64,000 nucleotides of DNA, taken from NCBI GenBank assembly GCA_049799955.1, contig JBARIW010000062.1:19018-83017 (forward strand), in the 5' to 3' direction. The notes beneath the pieces are model-generated. The model saw only the letters and a list, made by a program, of their open reading frames with translations. It did not search any database and was not told the DNA's origin. Shown here piece by piece: positions 1 through 9,400 of the stretch. The translations under genes were made by a program, and so were the position numbers. Positions within the stretch are counted from its first letter, which is position 1; each line of letters starts with the position of its first letter. Source of the DNA: JBGTFE01 sp049799955 (GTDB lineage: Bacteria > Acidobacteriota > Blastocatellia > Pyrinomonadales > Pyrinomonadaceae).

Positions 1-2
1 TA

Positions 3-140
3 GTCGAGCCGAATATTTATGTTTCTCAGGAAAGAACTCGCTCCTGGGGAAATGAGAAATTAGGCAATGAGCGGTTAGGCAAAGCAATGTTTCAGAAATA
101 CGATGATGGCTGGAGATTAATAAGTGTCGGATTATTTTAA
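3..140 (+). CDS. C-terminal end of an unknown protein (partial)
   Basis: An open frame enters from the left edge and stops with TAA at 138-140, giving 45 residues that end in WRLISVGLF. The residue mix is protein-like (many charged and aromatic residues), but I recognise no family. Base composition is AT-rich like the transposition genes that follow, so it may be cargo of the same element. Only the tail is visible, so no function can be given. Confidence 0.4.
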   Translation, partial: VEPNIYVSQERTRSWGNEKLGNERLGKAMFQKYDDGWRLISVGLF

Positions 141-159
141 TACTTATATCGATTAAATT

Positions 160-417
160 ATGGTGAATGATGAAATTCCAATTGAACCGAGCGTAGAAAA
201 AGAGTCTTTAAATTTGAGCCTTAATTCAGAGTTAATAGAAAAGATTGACGAAATAATTTTTCTTCTAAAGAAGCAGTCTCCAGGACATAAGAAGAAGAAA
301 TTAAATCGTTCAAAATTTTTTGAAATGCTTCTGTTCGCATCAATTCAAGACTATGAAAACAAAATATCTAATTCCGCAATTCAAAGAGTCTCCAATTCAT
401 GGCTACAATCTAAATAA
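160..417 (+). CDS. Small ribbon-helix-helix-like protein, unknown role
   Basis: 85 residues from an ATG at 160, 20 bases after the preceding stop, so it is possibly co-transcribed with that gene. Residues 17-39 (LNLSLNSELIEKIDEIIFLL) followed by a basic stretch, KKKKLNRSKFFEML, resemble the strand-helix-helix layout of CopG/Arc-type DNA-binding proteins: a short polar strand, then an amphipathic helix, then 'RSKF' opening the second helix. That likeness is by eye only. No toxin partner is visible downstream; the next 590 bases are non-coding. It could be a transposon-borne regulator. The C-terminus (about residues 66-85) is polar with no recognisable motif. Confidence 0.45.
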   Translation: MVNDEIPIEPSVEKESLNLSLNSELIEKIDEIIFLLKKQSPGHKKKKLNRSKFFEMLLFASIQDYENKISNSAIQRVSNSWLQSK

Positions 418-1007
418 AATTAATTTACATCATCCCAAAAGAATGCTTTTCAAAACTGTTATGTAGAATAGATTACTTTGCTACGAAACTGTGCTTTAGT
501 TTTCCGATATCATCCAGTCGGAAGATATAGAGGTCGCGGGTAGTTATTAGGGTAACTGACACACCTAGTTGTAGGAAATATTGGTCGCAGTCGCGTAAAG
601 TCAAGAGCTTAAAACTAATAGTTCTGCCGTTAAGAAGCTAGTAGGCTTATCCGATGTAATATGCTCAATATAGAACTAGCCTTAAATCTTTTTAAATTCA
701 AACTGACCCTCTACCCACTAGTGAGTTCTATTGACTTCAATAAAATTAAAGAGTAATATGGTTGCAGTTTTTGGGACAATTTATTACTACTAATCAAAAA
801 GTCCGCAAACTTAACTTCTAATTTACCCTAGGAGACAAGCTGGCTAAATAGCCGCAAAAAATTTGGATTCGGTATGTAGCACAAGTGCTATGTGTCGTAT
901 TTTGTAATTTGCGTTTGCTTCGATTTTAACCAGTCATTTCAAAACGCAAATTGGCTAATTGATATGGGTAAGTAGGAATAGTTTCGCGGGAGGTTAGTAG
1001 AAAAATT
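418..1007 (+). other. Non-coding block upstream of tnsA, atypical composition
   Basis: No open frame of 60 codons exists on either strand. Counted by eye, TAG/CTA occurs about 35 times against about 12 for GAT/ATC, ACT/AGT about 31 against about 15 for TCA/TGA, and CTAG five times, the opposite of the neighbouring genes. Small hairpins are visible (for example CCTA-GTTG-TAGG near 565 and TAGCAC-AA-GTGCTA near 877). It presumably holds the tnsA promoter and may hold a transposon end or a structured RNA. A purine-rich GGGAGG at 989-994 could serve as the tnsA ribosome site, although its spacing of 13 bases is long. Confidence 0.5.
804..950 (+). promoter_or_regulatory. Cluster of CGCAAA motifs and an inverted repeat before tnsA
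   Basis: CGCAAA appears at 804-809, 853-858 and 945-950, and inverted at 908-913. The last two extend into a perfect 11-base inverted repeat, AATTTGCGTTT against AAACGCAAATT, about 27 bases apart. Repeated short sites next to tnsA are where Tn7-type elements carry TnsB-binding sites and the tnsA promoter. That role is inferred; no matching motif was found to the right of tniQ. Confidence 0.3.
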
Positions 1008-1640
1008 ATGTTTCATAGCAATGAGTATTTTTTAGTTTGGTGTCACAAAAATTCTCTTCCAGAAGCGACAATAGAACTAATTACACATATTAGAAATTCT
1101 CCTCCAGCCCGAAGAGTCAAAGCTGGTTATAAAAACGTCTCAGGTTTCTTTTCAAGTAAGAAAATGGGATTAACCATCCAGTTTGAAAGCCACAAAAACG
1201 AACTCGCTCGAATATATAATCTCGAAGAAAATAAAGAGGTTATTGAATATTACGACCAACCAAATCAAATTTATTTCAACTATGACAGCATCAACGGAAA
1301 ACGGATAGGAGTCAATCACATCCCGGATTTTTTTGTAATCTACGAAGATTCGGCGGGATGGGAAGAGTGTAAAACCGAAGAAGATTTACTAAAACTTGAA
1401 GAGCAGAATCCTAATCGTTATTGCCGTGACTCTGAAGGAAACTGGCGATGTCCTCCAGGCGAAGCGTATGCCCAAAAGATAGGTCTTTTTTACAATGTTG
1501 TATCTTCAAAAAATATTAGCTGGAATTTTCTGAATAATACGGAATTTTTTGAAGACTATTACCGGGCAGAGAATCTTAGCGTCGAAAATTACGGAACGAG
1601 ATATTATCACTTCGATAGTTTCAGAGAATCCCGGAATTAG
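1008..1640 (+). CDS. tnsA: Tn7-like transposase endonuclease TnsA, catalytic domain
   Basis: TnsA cuts the 5' ends of the transposon while TnsB cuts and joins the 3' ends. This 210-residue frame holds the catalytic domain: E60/E65 in the stretch FESHKNELARIY, D107 in IPDFF, and E120 and K122 in the ECK motif, matching the E-D-(Q/E)-x-K layout of TnsA. The TnsA-type segment NPNRYCRDSEGNWRCPPGE (about 134-152) is also present. Similarity continues to FFEDYYRAENL (180-190); the last ~20 residues look like out-of-frame sequence. The C-terminal winged-helix part, which contacts TnsC, is found in the next reading frame (see tnsB). The frame is therefore truncated or is joined to tnsB by a +1 shift. 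Confidence 0.85.
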   Translation: MFHSNEYFLVWCHKNSLPEATIELITHIRNSPPARRVKAGYKNVSGFFSSKKMGLTIQFESHKNELARIYNLEENKEVIEYYDQPNQIYFNYDSINGKRIGVNHIPDFFVIYEDSAGWEECKTEEDLLKLEEQNPNRYCRDSEGNWRCPPGEAYAQKIGLFYNVVSSKNISWNFLNNTEFFEDYYRAENLSVENYGTRYYHFDSFRESRN

Positions 1641-3732
1641 CCTCGAAGAACTATTTTTGCGCGCTAGTAATAAAGTAAAACGAGATGACATCTTCTCTCT
1701 CATAGTCCTTAATGAAATTTATATTGATTTATTTAAGGTTCCCGTTTTGGAATTTAAACACGTTCAAGTTTTTGAAAATAAAGAAATCGCGCTTGCCTTT
1801 GAAACTCTAAATTCAACTCCTTCGATAGAAACAATTCAAAAACCCTTGTTTGTTGATATAAAACCCGGAGTAGATATTATTTGGGACGGAGAAAGGTGGC
1901 AAATAGCTAATATCGGTAACGGAAACCTATGTCTTACAGCAGATAATAAAACTCCGATTGAAGTACCGGTTTCGTTCTTTGAGCAGAAAATGAAACAGAA
2001 CCGGATTTTAATTCCCCATACGGCTCAAGAGACGGAAAATCAAAAAATCAAAAACCTGATAGCAGGAGCAAGCAAAGACTCTCTAAAGAAGGCAAACTTT
2101 AAATACGACTGTATCCAGAAGCACTTGCAGGAAGGGGAATCGGCTGAATCTTTTGATATTTCGCAACGCACACTGAGACGTTGGTTAAAAAGTTATCAAT
2201 TATCAGAACAAGAATGTGGATTTGGCTATATAGGTTTGATAGAGAAAGAGCGAATAGGAAACAAAAATTCTAAAATTCCGGTAGAAACCGAAGTGTGTGT
2301 GAATGAATTTATTGATAAGCAGTATGAAACTTTAAAGCAAAAGAAAAAACAGGAAGTTTATAATGATTACGAGCTATTTTCTAAAGAAAAAGGATTAATT
2401 CCGGTAACTCTTAAGACATTTTGCGAAAAAGTAAAACAACGCAATAAATATACGCAAACATTAAAAAGACAAGGACCTAAAGCTGCTTATAAAGAAGAAC
2501 CCTTTTACTGGATTTTAGAACCTACTACACCACGGCATGGTAATCGCCCCTTTCATATCGTCCACATGGACCATACCGAGATTGATGTCGAGATGCGCTG
2601 CTCGATTACGGGTAAGAAACTCGGACGAGCTTATGTATCCAAGATGTTAGATGCCTACTCGCGACGCTCTTTAGCAAAATATATCTCATTTGAAAAACCC
2701 AGCTATCGCGCGAATATGATGCTTATTCGTGAGTGTGTTAAGCGGTTCAACAGACTTCCGCAAATAATAGTTGTAGACGGCGGAAAAGATTTTTCCAGCG
2801 TTTATTTTGACACGTTGCTGGCAATGTTTGAATGTACCAAAAAAGTTAGACCAGTTGCAAAAAGTCGTTTTGGTACAGTAATTGAGAGAGTTTTTGGAAC
2901 AGACAATACCCAATTTTTCCATAATCTTCAGGGAAACACTCAGATAACCAAAAATGTCCGTCATGTTACTAAATCAGTAAATCCAAGAGAACTCTCTATC
3001 TGGAACTTAGAGTCACTGGACAGTAGATTAAGCGAATACTGTTACGAAGTTTATGATACGAGTTATCACTCAACTTTAGGACAAAGCCCCCGGGAAGCAT
3101 TTGAATTAGGAATGGAACTGTACGGTCGACGAGAATTTAGATTTATTTCGTATGATGAAACTTTTTTAATGCTAACATTGCCGACAACTCAAAAAGAATA
3201 TGCCACTATTCGCAATGATGGAATAAAAATCAACAACATCTGGTACTGGTCGGAAAGTTTTCGTAATCAATTATTTGAAGGTAAAAAAGTTAAGGTTCGC
3301 TTCGACCCGTGGAATGTTGGGGTGGCATATGTTTATCTTAATCAGAATTGGCTTGAATTATATTCCGAATATTTTATCGAATTACGAAATCGTTCCCTCA
3401 AAGAAATAGAGCTTGCCTGCAAAGAAATTCGTGCCCGGTTATCACTTAAAGGAAAAAACTACCAGATTTCTGCTAGAAAACTGGTCGAATTTCTCCGCTC
3501 TGTCGAAAATGAGGAAATGTTCCTAACTCAAAGATTACGTGACTTAGCACAGCGCAATATTATCTTTTCAAATAACCTGATTTTACCGACGCAAAACAAT
3601 CATATGCCTTTTATACAAGGAAATGAGATGGATACGACGATAAATGATAGCGCCGATTCTTCCGTTGAAGAAGACATTATTGAACAGGAATCCGAAAACA
3701 CTGAGTTTACTCCATATGAACTTATTTCTTAA
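1549..3732 (+). CDS. tnsB: TnsB-type DDE transposase carrying the TnsA C-terminal domain
   Basis: The open frame starts at a TTG inside tnsA and overlaps it by 92 bases in the +1 frame. Residues about 12-76 match the TnsA C-terminal domain (NPGISLEELFL, then RDDIFSLIVLNEIYIDL), so the frame reads as the second half of a TnsA-TnsB fusion. Next come a beta-rich linker (about 105-145), a helix-turn-helix region (about 175-215, QRTLRRWLKS) and the RNase H-fold catalytic core: D341 in HIVHMDHTEID, D410 in IIVVDGGKDF and E446 in FGTVIERVFG, the DDE triad with normal spacing. A Mu-type C-terminal beta domain and an acidic tail follow. TnsB binds the transposon ends and catalyses strand transfer. The true start is uncertain: no ATG precedes the TnsA-like part in this frame. 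tnsC follows after 5 bases. Confidence 0.88.
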   Translation: MKTITGQRILASKITERDIITSIVSENPGISLEELFLRASNKVKRDDIFSLIVLNEIYIDLFKVPVLEFKHVQVFENKEIALAFETLNSTPSIETIQKPLFVDIKPGVDIIWDGERWQIANIGNGNLCLTADNKTPIEVPVSFFEQKMKQNRILIPHTAQETENQKIKNLIAGASKDSLKKANFKYDCIQKHLQEGESAESFDISQRTLRRWLKSYQLSEQECGFGYIGLIEKERIGNKNSKIPVETEVCVNEFIDKQYETLKQKKKQEVYNDYELFSKEKGLIPVTLKTFCEKVKQRNKYTQTLKRQGPKAAYKEEPFYWILEPTTPRHGNRPFHIVHMDHTEIDVEMRCSITGKKLGRAYVSKMLDAYSRRSLAKYISFEKPSYRANMMLIRECVKRFNRLPQIIVVDGGKDFSSVYFDTLLAMFECTKKVRPVAKSRFGTVIERVFGTDNTQFFHNLQGNTQITKNVRHVTKSVNPRELSIWNLESLDSRLSEYCYEVYDTSYHSTLGQSPREAFELGMELYGRREFRFISYDETFLMLTLPTTQKEYATIRNDGIKINNIWYWSESFRNQLFEGKKVKVRFDPWNVGVAYVYLNQNWLELYSEYFIELRNRSLKEIELACKEIRARLSLKGKNYQISARKLVEFLRSVENEEMFLTQRLRDLAQRNIIFSNNLILPTQNNHMPFIQGNEMDTTINDSADSSVEEDIIEQESENTEFTPYELIS

Positions 3733-3737
3733 AATTT

Positions 3738-4910
3738 ATGAATACCCTTTTTCCATCTGAACTTCTTGAGAAATCAGCTAAAGAGCGGATTGATTATTTT
3801 AAGCAAATAACAATCTGGCATCCAAATCTAAAAAAAGTATTTGATGAAGTCAATTGGGCATTAAAGGATGGTTTACCCGGTTCTTTAGTCTTTATATTTG
3901 GACCAACTGGTGTCGGAAAAACGACCCTTTTAAATCTTGTTGAGAAGAAAGTTCTTGAAGATTATCAATCTATAATGATAAATAATCCGGGCATATTACC
4001 GATTGTCAGTATTTTGGCAGAAAATCCGCATATTGGAAATTTTGATTGGAAAAATTATTTTAAGAAATTGTTGCGGACTATGTTAGAACCATTGATTGAT
4101 TGTAAAGACGACCCGCATAGATGGAAGCAAATAAAAGACGAATATGAAAAATTAGCTGCTAACTTTTATCGAGCAACCGGCGGCAAGTATAGAACTGCAT
4201 TTACAAATACTATTAAAAATAGAGAAACGAAAATAAAATTAGTTGATGATGCCCAACATTTTGGCGTCGTTGCGTCTGGACGCAAGAGGTCAGACCAATC
4301 AAATACTATTAAATCAGTCGCAGTTGCATCAGGATTGTTAATTGCTATGTTTGGAACTTATGAGATGCTGCCTTTGCGTAATCAAAATGGTCAGGTGTCA
4401 CGGCGAGGCTCGGATATTCATTTTCGGCGATATGTTGCAAAAGATAAGAGAGACAGAAAGTGTTTTATAACTGCATTAGGAACTCTACAACGTCATCTGC
4501 CTGTTGAGATAATGCCTGACTGCGAAAGTCATTGGGATTTCTTTTACGAGAGAAGTTTGGGATGTATAGGAATACTCAAAGACTGGTTTACTAAAACTCT
4601 TTCTTATTCGCTAAGAAATAAAAAGGAAATAAACATAAAGTCTTTCGAGCATACTGCTTTATCTGTAGTTCAATGCTCAAATATTTTATCGGAAATTATA
4701 CAAGGCGAAGCTGACCTCGTCGAATCAGCAGAAAAACGATTCCTTCTAAGAGCTAAATTATCACTTGATGAAATTTCTAAATCTGAAAATAAGGGAAAAG
4801 AAAATTCTAATTCCGACGGTAAGAAAAAAAATAATCGTAAACCGGGAGAGCGAAATCCTAAGAGAGATAAAGTGGGAATAGCAAATGACCAAAATAACAT
4901 CTCCTTGTGA
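3738..4910 (+). CDS. tnsC: TnsC-type AAA+ ATPase, transposition regulator
   Basis: TnsC polymerises on target DNA in an ATP-dependent way and links the target selector (TniQ/TnsD) to the TnsAB transposase. Visible motifs are Walker A, GPTGVGKT at 55-62, and a Walker B-like LVDDAQH at 168-174 with Asp where many relatives have Glu. RRGSDIHFRRY (about 221-231) looks like the conserved region near sensor motifs. The last ~50 residues are a lysine/serine/asparagine-rich tail with no fold. The gene starts 5 bases after tnsB and overlaps tniQ by 26 bases, so the three are one operon. Length (390) is usual for TnsC-like proteins of this kind. Confidence 0.85.
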   Translation: MNTLFPSELLEKSAKERIDYFKQITIWHPNLKKVFDEVNWALKDGLPGSLVFIFGPTGVGKTTLLNLVEKKVLEDYQSIMINNPGILPIVSILAENPHIGNFDWKNYFKKLLRTMLEPLIDCKDDPHRWKQIKDEYEKLAANFYRATGGKYRTAFTNTIKNRETKIKLVDDAQHFGVVASGRKRSDQSNTIKSVAVASGLLIAMFGTYEMLPLRNQNGQVSRRGSDIHFRRYVAKDKRDRKCFITALGTLQRHLPVEIMPDCESHWDFFYERSLGCIGILKDWFTKTLSYSLRNKKEINIKSFEHTALSVVQCSNILSEIIQGEADLVESAEKRFLLRAKLSLDEISKSENKGKENSNSDGKKKNNRKPGERNPKRDKVGIANDQNNISL

Positions 4911-6300
4911 AATTGAATATTTTCGGGTAACTAATGAAAGCATTCCAGAAATGCCCATCAGAAGCAGATTTTACCACCTGCAACCGCTTGAAATGGGAAC
5001 ACCTATGTCTGAATGCCTAACAAGCTATATTTGCAGACTCGCTACTGCCCATAGCGTTTCAGTCGGAAATTTATTTGAATATGCTTTAGTTCCAAGACTA
5101 AAGAAAGATTATCTCAAAACTTCAACTGACTTAGGTCCAGCCTCAAAATTGCTCGGAACTTATAGAAATCAAATTAAAAATATTAATGGTATAGGAAAGA
5201 TTGCCGGGGAATGGGTTAATGTTCTTGAAAGTATGACATTAAGAAATGAGCTTTCGAGCTTAACATTCCTCAAAATGTCGAAAGTTCTAAGCCGATGGTA
5301 TGTTAACCACAACTTCCAGGCTTGGTGTCCTCTTTGTCTGGAGGAAATGAAAAATGCTAATTCTCAATTTTATTATCCGCTTCTTTGGTCATTAGCTGAC
5401 ATCAAAATTTGCCACATTCACGAAACACCGCTACTTGATACCTGCCCTAATTGCTCTAAACAATTTCTACCCTTATTGAGAAAAGTAAGTATAGGCTTTT
5501 GTTCACGGTGCGGATTCTGGCTTGGAATGTCAAAGGAGTTCAAGTCTAAATTTTCGATTCAATTGTCGAAAAAAGAAATTAAGTGGAATTTATTTGTATC
5601 GCAAGAAATAGGTAAATTAATAGCTGTCATTAGTAATCCGGGAACCACTTCCTTTACAAATGCAACCTTTCAAACTATTAAGCAATGTGTAAAAATAGCA
5701 ACTAATGGCGGCATATCGCCGTTTGCCAGATTGATAGAAATACCTTTAATAACTTTTTACGGTTGGTATAAAGGCACAGTAAAACCACACCTGATAGATA
5801 TTTTAAGAATCTGCTATTGCCTAAATTTGACACTACTTGAGTTCTTCACTCAGCCCGAGATAATTAGAACAAAAGAAATCAAAGTAAAAGAATGGTTGGG
5901 AGTTGATAATAAGTCTTCGAGACCTAGCCCAAGACCGTTTAATCCCCAATTAATAAAACCAAAATTAGAAAAATATCTTAGTGTTTATCCACCTCTATCA
6001 ATGACGCAAATAAGCCGTGAAATTGGATACGATAAGCTTATGCTTGTTCAGGCATTTCCAGAAATAAACCACAAAATAAAATCAAATTACAATAAACATC
6101 AAAAGCTAATTTGCGAGGCGAGACGAAATAAATTAGAAGAGGAAATAAAATCTGCGGTTTATAAGTTGGAAGAAAAAGGAGAATTTGTCTCAGCGCGACG
6201 GATTGCAAAATTTCTAAACAAACCGAATTATGCAGGTAGAAGAGATGTTGCTCAAATAATATTTAAGACTAGAAAGATTGGAAAACCCGGAAAGATTTAA
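4885..6300 (+). CDS. tniQ: TniQ/TnsD-family target-selection protein
   Basis: A 471-residue TniQ-family protein that chooses the insertion site and recruits TnsC. The N-terminal TniQ domain has the usual opening (LQPLEMGTPMSECLTSYICR, 32-51). Zinc-binding residues follow: C148/C151, C176-H177-H179, C187/C190 and C206/C209. Residues about 270-320 resemble a helix-turn-helix (PFARLIEIPLITFYGWYKGT), and about 370-471 is a basic region like the DNA-binding C-terminus of TnsD. This suggests it reads a DNA site itself rather than depending on a CRISPR effector; no cas gene is seen in the window. It overlaps tnsC by 26 bases and is the last gene before the composition changes. Confidence 0.82.
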   Translation: MTKITSPCEIEYFRVTNESIPEMPIRSRFYHLQPLEMGTPMSECLTSYICRLATAHSVSVGNLFEYALVPRLKKDYLKTSTDLGPASKLLGTYRNQIKNINGIGKIAGEWVNVLESMTLRNELSSLTFLKMSKVLSRWYVNHNFQAWCPLCLEEMKNANSQFYYPLLWSLADIKICHIHETPLLDTCPNCSKQFLPLLRKVSIGFCSRCGFWLGMSKEFKSKFSIQLSKKEIKWNLFVSQEIGKLIAVISNPGTTSFTNATFQTIKQCVKIATNGGISPFARLIEIPLITFYGWYKGTVKPHLIDILRICYCLNLTLLEFFTQPEIIRTKEIKVKEWLGVDNKSSRPSPRPFNPQLIKPKLEKYLSVYPPLSMTQISREIGYDKLMLVQAFPEINHKIKSNYNKHQKLICEARRNKLEEEIKSAVYKLEEKGEFVSARRIAKFLNKPNYAGRRDVAQIIFKTRKIGKPGKI

Positions 6301-6351
6301 ATGGGGTTAGTATTTCATACTTTCTCTTAAAACAGCAAGATTGAAATTTTG

Positions 6352-6415
6352 GAAGCATGAAATGTCCATTTTATAAAGGAAGCATAAGATGTCCAAAATG
6401 GACATCTTATGCTTC
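6352..6415 (+). repeat. Three copies of a 16-base repeat, two forming a perfect palindrome
   Basis: GAAGCATGAAATGTCC at 6352-6367 is followed 27 bases later by GAAGCATAAGATGTCC at 6379-6394, whose exact inverse stands at 6400-6415 after a five-base loop, AAAAT. The array lies between the end of tniQ and the convergent stop of the TonB receptor gene, at the change from AT-rich to GC-richer DNA. It could be TnsB-binding sites at an element end, or a bidirectional terminator. No T-run directly follows the stem on either strand, which weakens the terminator reading. Confidence 0.55.
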
Positions 6416-6430
6416 AAGTGACATCCCTTT

Positions 6431-9400
6431 TTAGAAATTGAGTTTCGCGCCGAATTGGAATTGGCGTTGGTCAAAGGCTGCGGTCGAAGTGCTGAAAAAG
6501 CGTCCGCCGCCGTCGCGTTGTCCGAGCAGATTTATGTCGCGATAGTTCGGTGATGCCGATGCTTCGTTGAAACGATTGAAGAGGTTAAAGCCCTCGGCAA
6601 TCAATTCCAGACGGAAACGCTCGCCGAACCTAATCGAACGCGCAACGCGCAAATCGAGCGACATAAATTTATCCGTGATGCCGCGATTGCGTCCGAGATT
6701 ACCGGAAGCAAAAACGAGCTGACCGTCAACCGTTTCGAAGCGCGAGCCGCACGTTCCGCCACCCGAAAGCACATCGCCGGGAACGCAGAGCGTGCCGTCC
6801 GCCAAAACGTTCGGACGGTCGGTTTGCGACGATTGGTCGTTGTTCGCATCGACGTTGGTGATGATGTTGAACGGGCGACCCGAAGAGATTTCGAAAATCG
6901 GCGCAATCGTAAAGTCCGCGAAAATCTTCTTCAGCATGCTGTCCGAACCGCTCCAAGATGAAGGCGTCGCGTAAACTCCGCTGAAGACGAAGCGATGTCG
7001 CTGGTCAAACAAGGAGTCGGCTTTTTCCAGATTAAACCGGCGCGGGTCCTGCGCGATAAGCAAAGTCTGCAAATCGGAAGAATCGTCAATCGAATGCGAC
7101 CACGTATAAGAAGCGAGGAACGTGTAATTGTCGGCAAAGCGACGTTTCAGCTCGATGTTCATCGCGTTGTAGCTCGAATTTCCGTCGGAAACCTGTGCGT
7201 TGACCGAACCGAACGGCGAGATGATGCCCGGCGTACGAAGCGTTCCGCCAAGCTGCGAATCCAAAAGGGCTTTTGAAACGCCAAACGATTGCGCCAAGAA
7301 ATAGTTTGGACCGTTCGGACGGAAGAAATTCGCCACCGCCGGAGCAATGACTCTCTGACCTGTCGCGCTATTGAGCGAAATTAATCCCGGGATAATATTA
7401 ATCCAAGCACCACCCGGAGTGGGCGCGTTGCAGGTAGCCGGATTGACTGTTGAAACTTCCTGCGTACTGGTCGGCAGACGGTTGAAACAACGCTGGAAAT
7501 TCTGTATTTGCAGAGCTGTATTCGGCGTATTCAAATCCGTCGGGTGCGGCAGATGGTGCGCGCCGACAAAGATATACGAAATCGAAAACGCCATATTTTT
7601 CGTTATCTGGCGCTCAAACGATAAATTCGCCTGCGTTGCCGAAGCGTATTGAAAATCCTTCGCAATCGGAAGCGTGAATGGCAGAACCGCGCCGAATCCG
7701 GTAAACGACTGGTCGTTAAAACGCTGGCGCAGGAATTGATACTGCGACGAAGCAGCGACACCCGGCGTAATAGCCGCGCCGCAAATTGCCGCCGCCGAAC
7801 CCTGCACGCCGCAAACCGTTCCCTGAAATACCTGCGCGGCATTAAAGAGCGCGGTCGGACTTGGACTTCCAGCCGTCAAAACGGCTTGCTGCTGCTGCGC
7901 CGCGTCGGCAATGTCCGAGTTAAACGCGACCGCCAGAAGCGGGTGGTCGTAGAACAAACCGAGTGCGCCGCGAACGACATTTTTACCGTCGCCGAAAACG
8001 TCGTAGGCAAAGCCGAAACGCGGAGCAAAATTGTTTCTGTCTCTCGGAATTCCCTGCTGAACGCCGAGCACATCCTGCGCCGCCTTGATGTCAGCCGAGC
8101 CGAGCTGAATGCCCGAAAGCGGGTCGCGGAAACCGACCGGCTCAATCGTTTCGGTAAGCTCCATATCGTAGCGCAGACCGTAATTCAGCGTTAATCTGCG
8201 CGTTGCCTTCCACGAATCCTGTCCGAAAAAGGCAAACGGTTTGTTCTGGATTTTACTGACCGGATTGCCGAAGCCCTGAATATAAATCGACGGGAAGCCG
8301 AGTCCGTAAGACTGAACCGGAGTAAATGCCGGAGCGTTTGCCGTTGCCGCAAGGCATCCGGTCAGCGCCGCGCCGGTCAGGCTGCCGCACAAAAGGTTTG
8401 CCGCCGCCGTGTCGCCGAAATTGAAAAGTCCGGCGAAGTTCAGTTCGAAAATCGCGCTCGGAATCTTGATGGTGCTCGCGTCGCCGCCGAATTTAATCGT
8501 GTGGTTTCCGAGCACGAGATTGTAGTTATCCAGTACCTGATAGCGGGTTTCCGTGCGGTCAACCGGCGAGAAAAGCTCGCGCCCGATAAACGCCGTTCCC
8601 GAAATGTTAAAGGCGACGGCATCGCCGTTTTGCGATTTAAAGGTCGTGTCGCGTCTGCCGAACTGGAAACGAAATTCGTTGGCGGCTATCGCGCTGACGG
8701 TCGTGTTAAGACCGACCGTAAATGAAGTGTCCGTAATTCTGGTGATACCCGTTCTGGAAAAATCGTTTTGCCCCAAAGATTGGTTTTGCGATTCGACCTG
8801 AATACCGGTTAAAGTTCCCGGATTATATCCGGCGCGTATCGTCAACTGGTTAGTATCATTGAGATTAACGTCGAAGCGAAGCGACGAATATTGCGTTCCT
8901 TCGGTTACGGGAAAAACTCTCTGCAAATCGTTAAGCGGACGAAATGCGATAAAATCGCCGTTGGCGTTGCGCGTATTTACCGGAACGGGCGCGCAGGTTA
9001 TAAAAAATCGCGTACCGATTTGTGTTCCGGCAGGACAGCCGCCGCCCGGACTAATCAAAGGATTTGTTCCGGTTAAAGCGGTCGTTCCGCCGCTCGAAGC
9101 CAGATAAAGATACTGGACGCCCAGAGTAGCTGTGGCGGCGTTGCCGAGCAAGCCCTGCGCGAAGGTTGCTTGCGCGGGCGTGATATTTTTGAATGTCTGC
9201 GAAGGCAGTCCGGGAACCGTGAAGGTTAAAGCGCCGTTTAATCCTCTTGCCACGTCGCTGGTAAAAAAGCCCGATTCGTTGCGCTGGCGGCGTTCCCACG
9301 AAAAGAAGAAAAACGAACGGTCTTTAGCAATCGGACCGCCGAGCGTCGCGCCGTACTGCGTGCGCGTAAAAGCCGATTTGAACGGCGCAAACGGAGCGCG

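Noticed and set aside
1545..1551. The TTTTTT run as the frameshift site in tnsA
   Set aside because: A shift here would drop FEDYYRA, which fits the TnsA family in frame 0; the join seems to lie about 25 bases later.
1008..6300. CRISPR-associated transposon
   Set aside because: The TnsABC-TniQ set is present, but no Cas protein or CRISPR repeat is visible; cargo to the left is outside the window, so this stays open rather than supported.
7649..8194. 181-codon plus-strand open frame inside the TonB receptor gene
   Set aside because: Arg-rich antisense shadow of the receptor; no start signal or family pattern.
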